From Gammaproteobacteria bacterium (GTDB lineage Bacteria; Pseudomonadota; Gammaproteobacteria; Natronospirales; REEB76): a DNA stretch of 13,548 nt. Every line of letters starts with the position of its first letter. The stretch's first letter is position 1. The position numbers and the translations under genes are program-made. The DNA is taken from contig JAGWNO010000040.1 of the NCBI GenBank assembly GCA_028871235.1, positions 1 to 13,548 of the forward strand, read 5' to 3'. Below, in pieces: positions 7,008 to 13,548 of this stretch. Below the pieces are notes generated by a model that was given only the letters and a program-made list of their open reading frames with translations, made no database searches and was not told the DNA's origin.

Positions 7008-8111
7008 ATGGAGCTGTTCGCCACCCTCGATACGATGGGGCACGAAGAAGTCGTCTTCTGTCACCACCGGGAGTCGGGGCTCAAGGCCATCGTCGCCATC
7101 CATAACACCACGCTCGGTCCGGCTCTCGGCGGCCTGCGTATGTGGCCTTACACCAACGAACAGGAGGCGCTCACCGACGTGCTGCGGCTCGCCAAGGGCA
7201 TGACCTACAAGAACGCGGTCTCCGGCCTCAATCTCGGCGGCGGCAAATCGGTGATCATCGGCGACCCCGCGCAGAAATCCGAAGCCATGTTCCGCGCCTT
7301 CGGCCGCTTCCTGCAGTCGCTGGGCGGGCGCTACATCACCGCCGAGGACGTGAACACCAACGTCCAGGACATGGACCACATCTTCCAGGAGACCGATTTC
7401 GTCACCGGAGTGCATCCGGTGCACGGCGGCTCCGGCGACCCCTCGCCGTTCACCGCCTTCGGCGTGATCCAGGGCATCAAGGCCTGCCTCAACAAGAAAT
7501 ACGGACACACGGATCTCGGCAAACCGAGCTACGCGGTGCAGGGCCTCGGCCATGTGGGCTCCCACGTGGTCAAGCATCTGCGCGATGCCGGCGCCAAGGT
7601 GTTCGTCACCGACATGAACAAGGAGCGCATCGAGCAGTGCGTGGCCCTGGGGGCGGAAGCCGTGGGCATGGACGACGTCTATAAGGTGAATGCCAAGGTG
7701 TACGTGCCCTGCGCGCTGGGCGCCAGCGTCAACGAGCAGACCATTCCGCAGTTCAGGTTCGAGATCGTGGCGGGCGCCGCCAACAACCAGCTGGCCACCG
7801 ACGCCTGCGGCGACGAGCTGCACAGGAAGGGCATCCTGTACGCGCCCGATTACGTCATCAACGCGGGCGGCGTGATGAACGTGTCCATCGAGCTGCAGGG
7901 CTATGACCGGGAGCGTGCCAAACGCATGGTCACGGGCATCTACGACATCATCGGCAACGTGTTCCGCGTGGCGGACCGCGACCGCATCCCCACCTACAAG
8001 GCCGCCGACCGCATCGCCGAGGAGCGCATCGCAGCCATCGGCAGGACGCGGCTGCTGCGTTCGCCCCAGGTCTACGAGCGCCTGTACAACGGCCGCCGCA
8101 ATGGACACTGA
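7008..8111 (+). CDS. ldh: Leucine dehydrogenase (Leu/Val/Phe dehydrogenase family)
   Basis: A 367-residue cytosolic NAD-dependent oxidative deaminase converting leucine (also valine, isoleucine) to the 2-ketoacid plus ammonium. Family marks are GGLRMWPY (41-48), the substrate-binding Lys68 (TYKNA), catalytic Lys80 in LNLGGGKS, TAEDVNT (111-117), HGGSGDPSPFTA (139-150), the dinucleotide fold GLGHVG (179-184) and the GAANNQL segment. Length and motif order match the family. The ATG follows an almost perfect AGGAGG at ideal spacing. It is first in a likely three-gene transcript with isovaleryl-CoA dehydrogenase and acetyl-CoA acetyltransferase, which places it at the entry of leucine breakdown and makes leucine a likely main substrate. 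Valine or general branched-chain dehydrogenase activity cannot be excluded from sequence. Confidence 0.95.
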   Translation: MELFATLDTMGHEEVVFCHHRESGLKAIVAIHNTTLGPALGGLRMWPYTNEQEALTDVLRLAKGMTYKNAVSGLNLGGGKSVIIGDPAQKSEAMFRAFGRFLQSLGGRYITAEDVNTNVQDMDHIFQETDFVTGVHPVHGGSGDPSPFTAFGVIQGIKACLNKKYGHTDLGKPSYAVQGLGHVGSHVVKHLRDAGAKVFVTDMNKERIEQCVALGAEAVGMDDVYKVNAKVYVPCALGASVNEQTIPQFRFEIVAGAANNQLATDACGDELHRKGILYAPDYVINAGGVMNVSIELQGYDRERAKRMVTGIYDIIGNVFRVADRDRIPTYKAADRIAEERIAAIGRTRLLRSPQVYERLYNGRRNGH

Positions 8112-8116
8112 ATCTT

Positions 8117-8173
8117 TTGTGGGAGCGGCCGTCCAGGCCGCGATGATCGCGACGGATACCGTCGCTCCCACAA
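8117..8173 (+). repeat. Two-hairpin REP-like palindromic element
   Basis: Outer arms TTGTGGGAGCG (8117-8127) and CGCTCCCACAA (8163-8173) are perfect 11-bp complements. Inside sit two hairpins: GCGGCC 8125-8130 with GGCCGC 8136-8141, and GCGACGG 8149-8155 with CCGTCGC 8159-8165. The inner stems overlap the outer arms by a few bases, so alternative folds compete. The element occupies most of the 77-bp gap and ends just before the ribosome binding site of the next gene. It is related to the repeat at 3341-3376. Confidence 0.85.
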
Positions 8174-8188
8174 CAGAAAGGAACTTGT

Positions 8189-9349
8189 GTGACCACCATT
8201 AACACTGCCCTCAACGCGGAACTGGACCTGCTGCGCGACACGGTGCGGCGGTTTGCCGCGGCCGAGATCGCGCCGCGCGCCGCGGAGATCGACGAGCGCG
8301 CGGAGTTCCCCGGGGACCTGTGGAACAAGCTCGGCCAACTGGGTCTGCTGGGCATCACCATCCCGGCGGAATACGGCGGCGCCGGGCTTTCCTATCTGGC
8401 CCATGCCGTGGCCATGGAGGAGATCTCCCGCGCCTCCGCATCCGTGGGTTTGTCCTATGCGGCCCACTCCAACCTGTGCCTCAACAACCTGTTCCATCAC
8501 GCCAGCGAAGCACAGCGCAGGAAATATGTTCCGAAACTGTGCAGCGGCGAATGGATCGGCGCACTCGCCATGTCCGAGCCGGGCGCCGGTTCCGACGTGG
8601 TGGGTTCCATGAGCTGCCATGCCGAGAAGAAAGGTGGCAAATGGATCGCCAACGGCAGCAAGATGTGGATCACCAACGGCCCGGACGCGGACGTGCTGCT
8701 GGTGTACATGCGCACCGCCGGCAAGCAAGCTGATTCCAAGTGCATCACCGCCTTCATCGTCGAGAAAGGCATGCGCGGTTTCAAAACCGCACAGAAGCTC
8801 GACAAGCTCGGCATGCGCGGTTCACCCACCTGTGAACTGGTATTCCAGGACTGCGAGATCCCTGATGCAAACGTGCTCGGCAGCGTGAACGAAGGTGTCT
8901 ATATATTGATGCGCGGCCTGGATTCCGAGCGGCTGGTGCTGTCCGCCGGCCCCATCGGCATCATGCAGGCGGCGCTGGACGTGGTGCTGCCCTACGTGCG
9001 CGAGCGCAGGCAGTTCGGCAAGCCCATCGGCGAATTCGAGATCATGCAGGCCAAACTCGCGGACATGTTCACGGCGCTGCAAGCGGCGCGCGCGTTCACC
9101 TACCGGGTATGCGAACGCTTCGACCGCGGCGAGTATCCGCGCGAGGAGGCCGCCGCCTGTCTCATGTTCGCTTCGGAGAACGCCGTGCGGGTGGCGCTGG
9201 AAGCCATCCAGAGCCTCGGCGCCAACGGCTATATCCATGAGTACCCCACCGGCAGGCTGCTGCGCGATGCCAAGCTCTACGACATCGGCGCCGGCACCAA
9301 CGAGATACGGCGCATGTTGATCGGAAGGGAATTGTTCAATAGCAAATAG
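8189..9349 (+). CDS. liuA: Isovaleryl-CoA dehydrogenase
   Basis: A 386-residue FAD-dependent acyl-CoA dehydrogenase oxidising isovaleryl-CoA to 3-methylcrotonyl-CoA, passing electrons to ETF. Acyl-CoA dehydrogenase marks: PAEYGGAGL (59-67), ALAMSEPGAGSDV (125-137), MWITNG (159-164), RRQFGKPI (273-280) and the C-terminal IGAGTNEIRR (366-375). The decisive residue is Glu247 in LDSERLVL: isovaleryl-CoA dehydrogenases carry the catalytic base here. Most other members have it at the YEGT position, which here reads GAGT without Glu. The start is GTG at 8189, served by AAGGA about 6 nt upstream; no ATG fits the N-terminus better. The REP-like element ends 4-5 bp before that ribosome binding site. 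Second gene of the likely leucine transcript. Confidence 0.95.
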   Translation: MTTINTALNAELDLLRDTVRRFAAAEIAPRAAEIDERAEFPGDLWNKLGQLGLLGITIPAEYGGAGLSYLAHAVAMEEISRASASVGLSYAAHSNLCLNNLFHHASEAQRRKYVPKLCSGEWIGALAMSEPGAGSDVVGSMSCHAEKKGGKWIANGSKMWITNGPDADVLLVYMRTAGKQADSKCITAFIVEKGMRGFKTAQKLDKLGMRGSPTCELVFQDCEIPDANVLGSVNEGVYILMRGLDSERLVLSAGPIGIMQAALDVVLPYVRERRQFGKPIGEFEIMQAKLADMFTALQAARAFTYRVCERFDRGEYPREEAAACLMFASENAVRVALEAIQSLGANGYIHEYPTGRLLRDAKLYDIGAGTNEIRRMLIGRELFNSK

Positions 9350-9430
9350 TGCTGCGTTCCCGGTACTGCGTGCTGCGATGAAAGACATCTTCCGGTGTTT
9401 ACGTAGTACGCAGCACCCAGCACGTAGTAC
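9349..9430 (+). repeat. Inverted pair of heptanucleotide arrays
   Basis: The left array (9349-9376) has four 7-bp units: GTGCTGC, the diverged GTTCCCG, GTACTGC and GTGCTGC. The right array (9403-9430) has GTAGTAC, GCAGCAC, CCAGCAC and GTAGTAC. The arrays are inverted copies separated by 26 bp. In RNA most differences between the arms become G-U pairs, so a long imperfect hairpin is preserved. The left array starts on the last base of the liuA stop codon; the right ends 10 bp before the thiolase ribosome binding site. Confidence 0.75.
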
Positions 9431-9453
9431 TTTCTGATACGGAGAATTCATTC

Positions 9454-10638
9454 ATGTCGCAAGACCCGATTGTTATAGTCAGCGCCCGCCGCACCGCCAT
9501 CGGCTCCTTCCAGGGCCAGTTCGCACCGGTGAGCGCGCCACAACTGGGCGCTGCCGCCATCAAAGCCGCGGTGGCCGATGCCAAGCTCAAACCCGAAGAC
9601 ATCAGCGAAGTCATCATGGGTTGCGTGCTGCCGGCCGGACTTGGCCAGGCGCCGGCGCGTCAGGCCTCGCTCGCTGCCGGTATCCCGAAATCCGTGGGCT
9701 GCACCACCATCAACAAGGTCTGCGGCTCCGGTATGAAGGCGGTGATGATGGCCCACGACCTGATCGCCGCCGGTTCCGCCGACATCGTGCTGGCAGGCGG
9801 CATGGAATCCATGAGCAACGCGCCCTACCTCATCCCGGGCGCGCGCGCCGGCCTGCGCATGGGCCACCAGCAGATCCTCGATCACATGTTCTTCGATGGT
9901 CTGCAGAATCCTTACGACGGCCAGATGATGGGCGTGTTCGGCGAGTTGTGCGCTGACAAATACCACTTTACCCGCGAGCAGCAGGACGCCTTCGCCATCG
10001 AGTCCGTGAAACGCACCCAGCATGCAATGCAGGCCGGTGTCTTCAAAGCCGAGATCGCACCGGTCACGGTGAAGGACCGCAAGGGTGAGCGCGTGGTGGA
10101 CGCGGACGAAGAGCCGAGCCGCTGCGACATCGGCAAGATCCCGACGCTGAAACCCGCGTTCAAGAAGGACGGTGGCACCGTGACTGCCGCAAGCTCTTCC
10201 TCCATCTCCGACGGTGCTGCGGCACTGCTGCTGATGCGCGAGAGCGAGGCCAGGAAGCGCGGCCTCAAACCATTGGCACGCATCGTCGGCCATGCCGGAT
10301 TCGCCCAGGAGCCGGCCTGGTTCACCACCGCGCCGGTGGGTGCCATAGACAAGCTGCAGAAGAGACTCGACTGGTCGGAAAAAGACGTGGATCTCTACGA
10401 AATCAACGAAGCCTTCGCCGTGGTCGCCATGGCAGCCATGCACGAACTGAAACTTCCCCATGAGAAAGTGAACGTGAACGGCGGTGCCTGCGCCCTGGGT
10501 CATCCCATCGGGGCGAGCGGCGCGCGCCTCATCGTCACACTGCTGCACGCCCTCAAGACGCGTCACCTGAAGCGCGGCATCGCCTCGCTGTGCATCGGCG
10601 GCGGTGAAGCCACGGCAATCGGTGTTGAAATGGTTTGA
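9454..10638 (+). CDS. atoB: Acetyl-CoA C-acetyltransferase (thiolase)
   Basis: A 394-residue thiolase, usual length, splitting acetoacetyl-CoA into two acetyl-CoA (or the reverse condensation). Catalytic residues are in place: Cys90 in NKVCGSGM, Asn318 in NEAFA, His350 in GGACALGHPIGASG, Cys380 in CIGGGEA. The loop that usually reads GTVTAGNASG is GTVTAASSSS here (241-250), a variant near the CoA-binding surface. A GGAGA ribosome binding site (9441-9445) sits about 8 nt before the ATG. Placed after leucine dehydrogenase and isovaleryl-CoA dehydrogenase, it most likely handles acetoacetyl-CoA formed from the acetoacetate end product of leucine; a 3-ketoacyl-CoA thiolase of broader range remains possible. 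Gap to liuA is 104 bp, filled by inverted 7-bp repeats. A terminator hairpin begins at its stop codon. Confidence 0.93.
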   Translation: MSQDPIVIVSARRTAIGSFQGQFAPVSAPQLGAAAIKAAVADAKLKPEDISEVIMGCVLPAGLGQAPARQASLAAGIPKSVGCTTINKVCGSGMKAVMMAHDLIAAGSADIVLAGGMESMSNAPYLIPGARAGLRMGHQQILDHMFFDGLQNPYDGQMMGVFGELCADKYHFTREQQDAFAIESVKRTQHAMQAGVFKAEIAPVTVKDRKGERVVDADEEPSRCDIGKIPTLKPAFKKDGGTVTAASSSSISDGAAALLLMRESEARKRGLKPLARIVGHAGFAQEPAWFTTAPVGAIDKLQKRLDWSEKDVDLYEINEAFAVVAMAAMHELKLPHEKVNVNGGACALGHPIGASGARLIVTLLHALKTRHLKRGIASLCIGGGEATAIGVEMV

Positions 10639-10658
10639 GCGTGCATTGCGCGCTTTTT
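10638..10658 (+). terminator. Rho-independent terminator after the thiolase gene
   Basis: AGCGTGC (10638-10644) pairs with GCGCGCT (10648-10654), including one U-G pair, around a three-base ATT loop. It is followed directly by a TTTTT run (10654-10658). The stem begins at the last base of the stop codon, so it would end the leucine transcript here. Confidence 0.65.
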
Positions 10659-10680
10659 CTAAAAACAAATTTTCTCAATA

Positions 10681-10731
10681 GCCGGTTCCCGCACCGGCGG
10701 GCGGGGTACTTTTGTTTCGGAAAAAGTACCC
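10681..10731. repeat. Inverted repeats between convergent genes
   Basis: Two inverted repeats lie in the 108-bp gap where the thiolase and monooxygenase genes converge. GCCGGT (10681-10686) pairs with ACCGGC (10693-10698). GGGTACTTTT (10704-10713) pairs with AAAAGTACCC (10722-10731) around an 8-nt loop. The second resembles GTACTTTT/AAAAGTAC palindromes often found at gene ends in beta- and gammaproteobacteria. It may act on the monooxygenase transcript, though the T run is inside the stem rather than after it. Confidence 0.5.
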
Positions 10732-10746
10732 AAAACCATTCCTCGA

Positions 10747-12003
10747 CTACTGCACGGATTGGTTGACAACCGGCGCTGCCGGCAGCCGCACTCGCTCACG
10801 ACGGAAGCCGAGACCGAAGACGCGCGCCGGGATGCGTCGCACAAAGCGGAAGCTGAACAAAAAACGCATAGCCGCCGGCGCCGGGGGTGGTGGGCCTTCC
10901 TGGCTCAGCACCCGTTCCAATATATTGCGCTGCATCAGCCGCTGGATGCCCTGCACAATGCGCGTCGGCAGCATGCGCCGGCGTTGCACGCACGCCAGCA
11001 GGCGCTCATCGGGGATCTTCCCGTCGCACAGCACGGGACCGACGATGTTGGCCGCGGCCACCGCGTCCTGGACAGCGAGGTTGATGCCCACGCCGCCCAC
11101 CGGCGACATGACGTGGGCGGCGTCGCCGATCAGCAGCAGGCCCGGAAGATGCCAGCGTTCCAGCCGGTCCACGCCCACCGACAGCAGGCTCACGTCCTGC
11201 CATGACCTGATCTCGCCTGTGCGTCCGCTGAGGAACGGCGCCACGCGCGCGATCTCCGCCTGAAAGTCCATGATGGGCCGCCGGCGACGCGCGTCACCGC
11301 TGCCCTTGGGGATGATGAACCCGGCCTGCCAGTAATCGTTGCGGTTGATGAGCGCCATCATCTGCCCGCGCCCGGCTATGCCAAAAGTCTGGTCGGGATC
11401 GCTGCGACGGCGCGAGATGCGGAACCACAGTACATCCATGGGGGCGCCGAATTGCCGTGGCTGCAGTCCGGCTGCGGCGCGCAGCGTGGAGTGGCGGCCA
11501 TCGGTGCCCACCACCAGATCGGCGCGTACTTCCAGCGGACCGTCCGCGGTGTCGGCACGCACGCCCACCACCCGTCCGTCTTCCTGAATCAGCGTCTCCG
11601 CCTCGGCGCGCATGAGCAGTGTGTAATGCGGATAGCGGCGCGCCGCGCCCGCCAGCAGCTCGAGAAAATCCCATTGCGGTACAAAAACCAGGAACGGGAA
11701 CGGCCGCAGGCCGCGGAAATCCGCGAAGGCGAGCATGCCGTCGGCAAACTGCACCATCAGCTGCTGCTCCTCGCGATGCGGCAGCGCCAGGAAACTTTCC
11801 AACAGGCCGGTATCACGCAGTACTTCCAGCGTGGACGGGTGCACGGTGTCGCCGCGGAAATCGCGCAGAAAGTCCGCGTGCTTCTCCAGAAGCGTCACAG
11901 CGATGCCGGCCCGGGCCAACAGCAAGCCAAGCATCATGCCCGCCGGACCGCCGCCGACGATGCAGCAGCGCGTTGAGATTTCCCGCAGCCCGGATGGTCC
12001 CAT
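10747..12003 (-). CDS. FAD-dependent monooxygenase (UbiH/PHBH-like, class A)
   Basis: A 418-residue flavoprotein of the class A aromatic monooxygenase fold. It shows the FAD-binding GGGPAG (17-22) with a following LLEKH (38-42), the DG motif VVGTDGRHSTLR (164-175) and the GD motif LLIGDAAHVMSPVGGVGINLAVQDA (290-314). The C-terminus is basic (FRFVRRIP, FRRERVR), as in other hydroxylases of this type. The substrate is unknown; an aromatic or polyketide-like compound, or a ubiquinone precursor, are options. The open frame continues upstream to 12468, but that stretch is antisense to the carboxylase gene and lacks flavoprotein sequence, so ATG 12003 is chosen; no good ribosome binding site precedes it. 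It sits inverted between the thiolase and carboxylase genes, with no obvious role in leucine breakdown. Confidence 0.85.
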   Translation of the reverse strand: MGPSGLREISTRCCIVGGGPAGMMLGLLLARAGIAVTLLEKHADFLRDFRGDTVHPSTLEVLRDTGLLESFLALPHREEQQLMVQFADGMLAFADFRGLRPFPFLVFVPQWDFLELLAGAARRYPHYTLLMRAEAETLIQEDGRVVGVRADTADGPLEVRADLVVGTDGRHSTLRAAAGLQPRQFGAPMDVLWFRISRRRSDPDQTFGIAGRGQMMALINRNDYWQAGFIIPKGSGDARRRRPIMDFQAEIARVAPFLSGRTGEIRSWQDVSLLSVGVDRLERWHLPGLLLIGDAAHVMSPVGGVGINLAVQDAVAAANIVGPVLCDGKIPDERLLACVQRRRMLPTRIVQGIQRLMQRNILERVLSQEGPPPPAPAAMRFLFSFRFVRRIPARVFGLGFRRERVRLPAAPVVNQSVQ

Positions 12004-12009
12004 GCAGGA

Positions 12010-12015
12010 ACTATA
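12010..12015 (-). promoter_or_regulatory. Candidate -10 element of the monooxygenase gene
   Basis: TATAGT reads on the minus strand immediately before the ATG. Initiation seven bases downstream would coincide with the start codon, suggesting a leaderless transcript; this also fits the missing ribosome binding site. No convincing -35 was found. Confidence 0.25.
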
Positions 12016-12051
12016 AAAGATGCGGGCGGTACAAATACATACCCGGAGGGC

Positions 12052-12057
12052 TAAAAT
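12052..12057 (+). promoter_or_regulatory. Candidate -10 element of the carboxylase gene
   Basis: TAAAAT lies 64 bp upstream of the carboxylase ATG in the 118-bp divergent gap; the hexamer 17 bp upstream (GTACAA) is a poor -35. The resulting leader would begin with a small hairpin, CCGGG 12065-12069 with CCCGG 12075-12079. Confidence 0.35.
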
Positions 12058-12121
12058 ACCCCGTCCGGGCAGCACCCGGCCTGCAAGTTCATCCGGATCC
12101 ACCCAATAACAAGGTCTCCTG

Positions 12122-13548
12122 ATGCCGATCCTCAAATCAGCGATAGACAGGAACAGCAGGGAATTCGCCGCCAACCGCGCCCACATGGTGAAGCTGGTGG
12201 CCGATGTGCGCGAGCAGCAGGCACGCGCAGCGCTCGGCGGCGACGAGAAAGCCCGCAAGAAACACACTGACCGCGGCAAGCTGCTGCCGCGCGCGCGCAT
12301 CGAGGCGCTGCTGGACCGCGGCTCGCCGTTCCTGGAGCTATCGCCGCTGGCCGCCTTCGGCATGTATGACGACGACGCGCCGGCCGCCGGGCTCATCACC
12401 GGCATCGGCCGGGTGCACGGCCGCGAAGTGATGCTGGTGGCCAACGACGCCACCGTGAAAGGCGGCACCTATTACCCCATCACGGTCAAGAAACACCTGC
12501 GCGCCCAGGAAGTGGCGCTGGAGAACCGCCTGCCCTGCATATATCTGGTGGATTCCGGCGGCGCCTTCCTGCCGCTGCAGGACGAGGTGTTCCCGGACAA
12601 AGAACACTTCGGCCGCATCTTCTACAACCAGGCGCGGCTGTCCCGCGAGCGCATCCCGCAGATCGCGGTGGTGATGGGCTCGTGTACCGCCGGCGGCGCG
12701 TATGTCCCGGCCATGTGCGATGAAGCCATCATCGTGCGCGACCAGGGCACCATCTTTTTAGGCGGCCCGCCGCTGGTGAAAGCCGCCACCGGCGAGATCG
12801 TGGACGCGGAGACGCTGGGCGGCGGCGAGGTGCACAGCAGGATATCCGGCGTCACCGATCATCTGGCCGAAAACGACGCGCATGCACTGGCTATCGCCCG
12901 CGAGATCGTCGCCAACCTGAACTACCGCAGGCCTGAGTGGCTGGCGAAACGCGAACCGGCGGAGCCGCGTTATGCGGCGGACGAAATCTACGGCATCGTG
13001 CCGCAGGACACGCGCTATCCCTACGACGTGCACGAGATCATCGCGCGCCTCACCGATAGTTCCGAGTTCCAGGAATTCAAGGCGCTCTACGGTAAGACGC
13101 TGGCCACCGGCTTCGCGCACCTGTACGGCTACCCCATCGGCATCCTCGCCAACAATGGCATCCTGTTCTCCGAATCCGCCCTCAAAGGCGCGCACTTCAT
13201 CCAACTGTGCGAGCAGCGCCGCATCCCGCTGGTGTTCCTGCAGAACATCACCGGCTTCATGGTGGGCAAGAAATACGAACACGGTGGCATCGCCAAGGAC
13301 GGCGCCAAGATGGTGACCGCCGTGGCCTGCGCCACCGTGCCCAAGTTCACCGTCATCATCGGCGGCAGCTTCGGCGCCGGCAATTACGCCATGTGCGGCC
13401 GCGCCTACGGCGCGCGCTTCCTGTGGATGTGGCCGAATGCGCGCATCAGCGTCATGGGCGGCGAGCAGGCGGCCAGCGTGCTTGCCAGTGTCAAGCGCGA
13501 CGGCATCGAGGCCAAGGGCGGCAAGTGGAGCCAGCAGGAAGAGGAAAC
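12122..13548 (+). CDS. liuB: 3-methylcrotonyl-CoA carboxylase, carboxyltransferase (beta) subunit, partial
   Basis: An open frame of 475 codons runs off the right edge without a stop; family members have about 535 residues, so some 60 C-terminal residues are missing because of the window, not mutation. The subunit transfers CO2 from biotin on the alpha subunit to 3-methylcrotonyl-CoA, giving 3-methylglutaconyl-CoA. Visible marks: RGKLLPR (51-57), SPFLELSPLAA (68-78), NDATVKGGTYYP (108-119), VDSGGAFLPLQDEVFPD (143-159), GSCTAGGAYVPAM (186-198), GTIFLGGPPLVKAATGE (209-225), QNITGFMVG (374-382) and GGSFGAGNYAMCGRAY (414-429), covering both crotonase-like halves. The close fit is to methylcrotonyl- rather than propionyl-CoA carboxylase; geranyl-CoA carboxylase is the main alternative and is disfavoured by the neighbouring leucine genes. 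ATG 12122 follows AAGG about 7 nt upstream. The biotin subunit gene is probably downstream. Confidence 0.95.
   Translation, partial: MPILKSAIDRNSREFAANRAHMVKLVADVREQQARAALGGDEKARKKHTDRGKLLPRARIEALLDRGSPFLELSPLAAFGMYDDDAPAAGLITGIGRVHGREVMLVANDATVKGGTYYPITVKKHLRAQEVALENRLPCIYLVDSGGAFLPLQDEVFPDKEHFGRIFYNQARLSRERIPQIAVVMGSCTAGGAYVPAMCDEAIIVRDQGTIFLGGPPLVKAATGEIVDAETLGGGEVHSRISGVTDHLAENDAHALAIAREIVANLNYRRPEWLAKREPAEPRYAADEIYGIVPQDTRYPYDVHEIIARLTDSSEFQEFKALYGKTLATGFAHLYGYPIGILANNGILFSESALKGAHFIQLCEQRRIPLVFLQNITGFMVGKKYEHGGIAKDGAKMVTAVACATVPKFTVIIGGSFGAGNYAMCGRAYGARFLWMWPNARISVMGGEQAASVLASVKRDGIEAKGGKWSQQEEE

Noticed and set aside
6771..8171. 466-codon minus-strand open frame over leucine dehydrogenase
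   Set aside because: It is antisense to a well-conserved enzyme. Its translation is rich in His, Ala, Val and Gly with no recognisable motif, as expected from the complement of a GC-rich coding frame.
9448..10668. 406-codon minus-strand open frame over the thiolase gene
   Set aside because: Exact shadow of the thiolase, with low-complexity composition and no family features; it also runs through the terminator region.
12004..12468. 155-codon N-terminal extension of the FAD monooxygenase
   Set aside because: The extension is antisense to the carboxylase start, has no domain, and precedes the natural flavoprotein N-terminus (MGPSG...CCIVGGGPAG).

Overview
The window is a GC-rich chromosomal piece from a proteobacterium, most likely a gammaproteobacterium. 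This is judged from protein character, the fused isobutyryl-CoA mutase, and GTGGGAGCGGC-type palindromic repeats like those common in gammaproteobacterial genomes. No rRNA, tRNA, CRISPR array, transposase or integrase was seen. All taxonomy here is inference.

Left third (1-3052): on the minus strand, a DUF2235 alpha/beta-hydrolase gene is translationally coupled (TAATG overlap) to a DMT/EamA drug/metabolite exporter gene. Only 29 bp away and divergent lies an orphan HNH endonuclease gene of visibly lower GC. This is the accessory-looking part of the window. About 144 bp without a convincing gene follow (3053-3196).

Middle and right (3197-13548): a branched-chain acyl-CoA locus. icmF (minus) encodes the B12-dependent fused isobutyryl-CoA mutase with its built-in G-protein chaperone. 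Divergent from it across 268 bp are leucine dehydrogenase, isovaleryl-CoA dehydrogenase and acetyl-CoA C-acetyltransferase (plus strand, probably one transcript, closed by a hairpin/T-tract terminator). A minus-strand FAD monooxygenase gene interrupts the row. The carboxyltransferase (beta) subunit of 3-methylcrotonyl-CoA carboxylase then starts on the plus strand and runs off the window end. Together these cover leucine to ketoisocaproate, isovaleryl-CoA to 3-methylcrotonyl-CoA, its carboxylation, and acetoacetyl-CoA thiolysis. The branched-chain ketoacid dehydrogenase, the biotin (alpha) subunit, 3-methylglutaconyl-CoA hydratase and HMG-CoA lyase are not in view; the last three may lie downstream. 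IcmF links this route to valine-derived isobutyryl-CoA and n-butyryl-CoA.

The most unusual structure is a set of small repeats spread over this locus. A GTRGGAGCGGC palindrome and a 7-bp tandem repeat are both embedded in frame inside icmF. A two-hairpin relative of the palindrome fills the leucine dehydrogenase/isovaleryl-CoA dehydrogenase gap. A pair of inverted 7-bp-unit arrays fills the next gap. I see no clear multi-gene novel system; the repeat invasion of coding sequence and the orphan HNH gene are the best leads.
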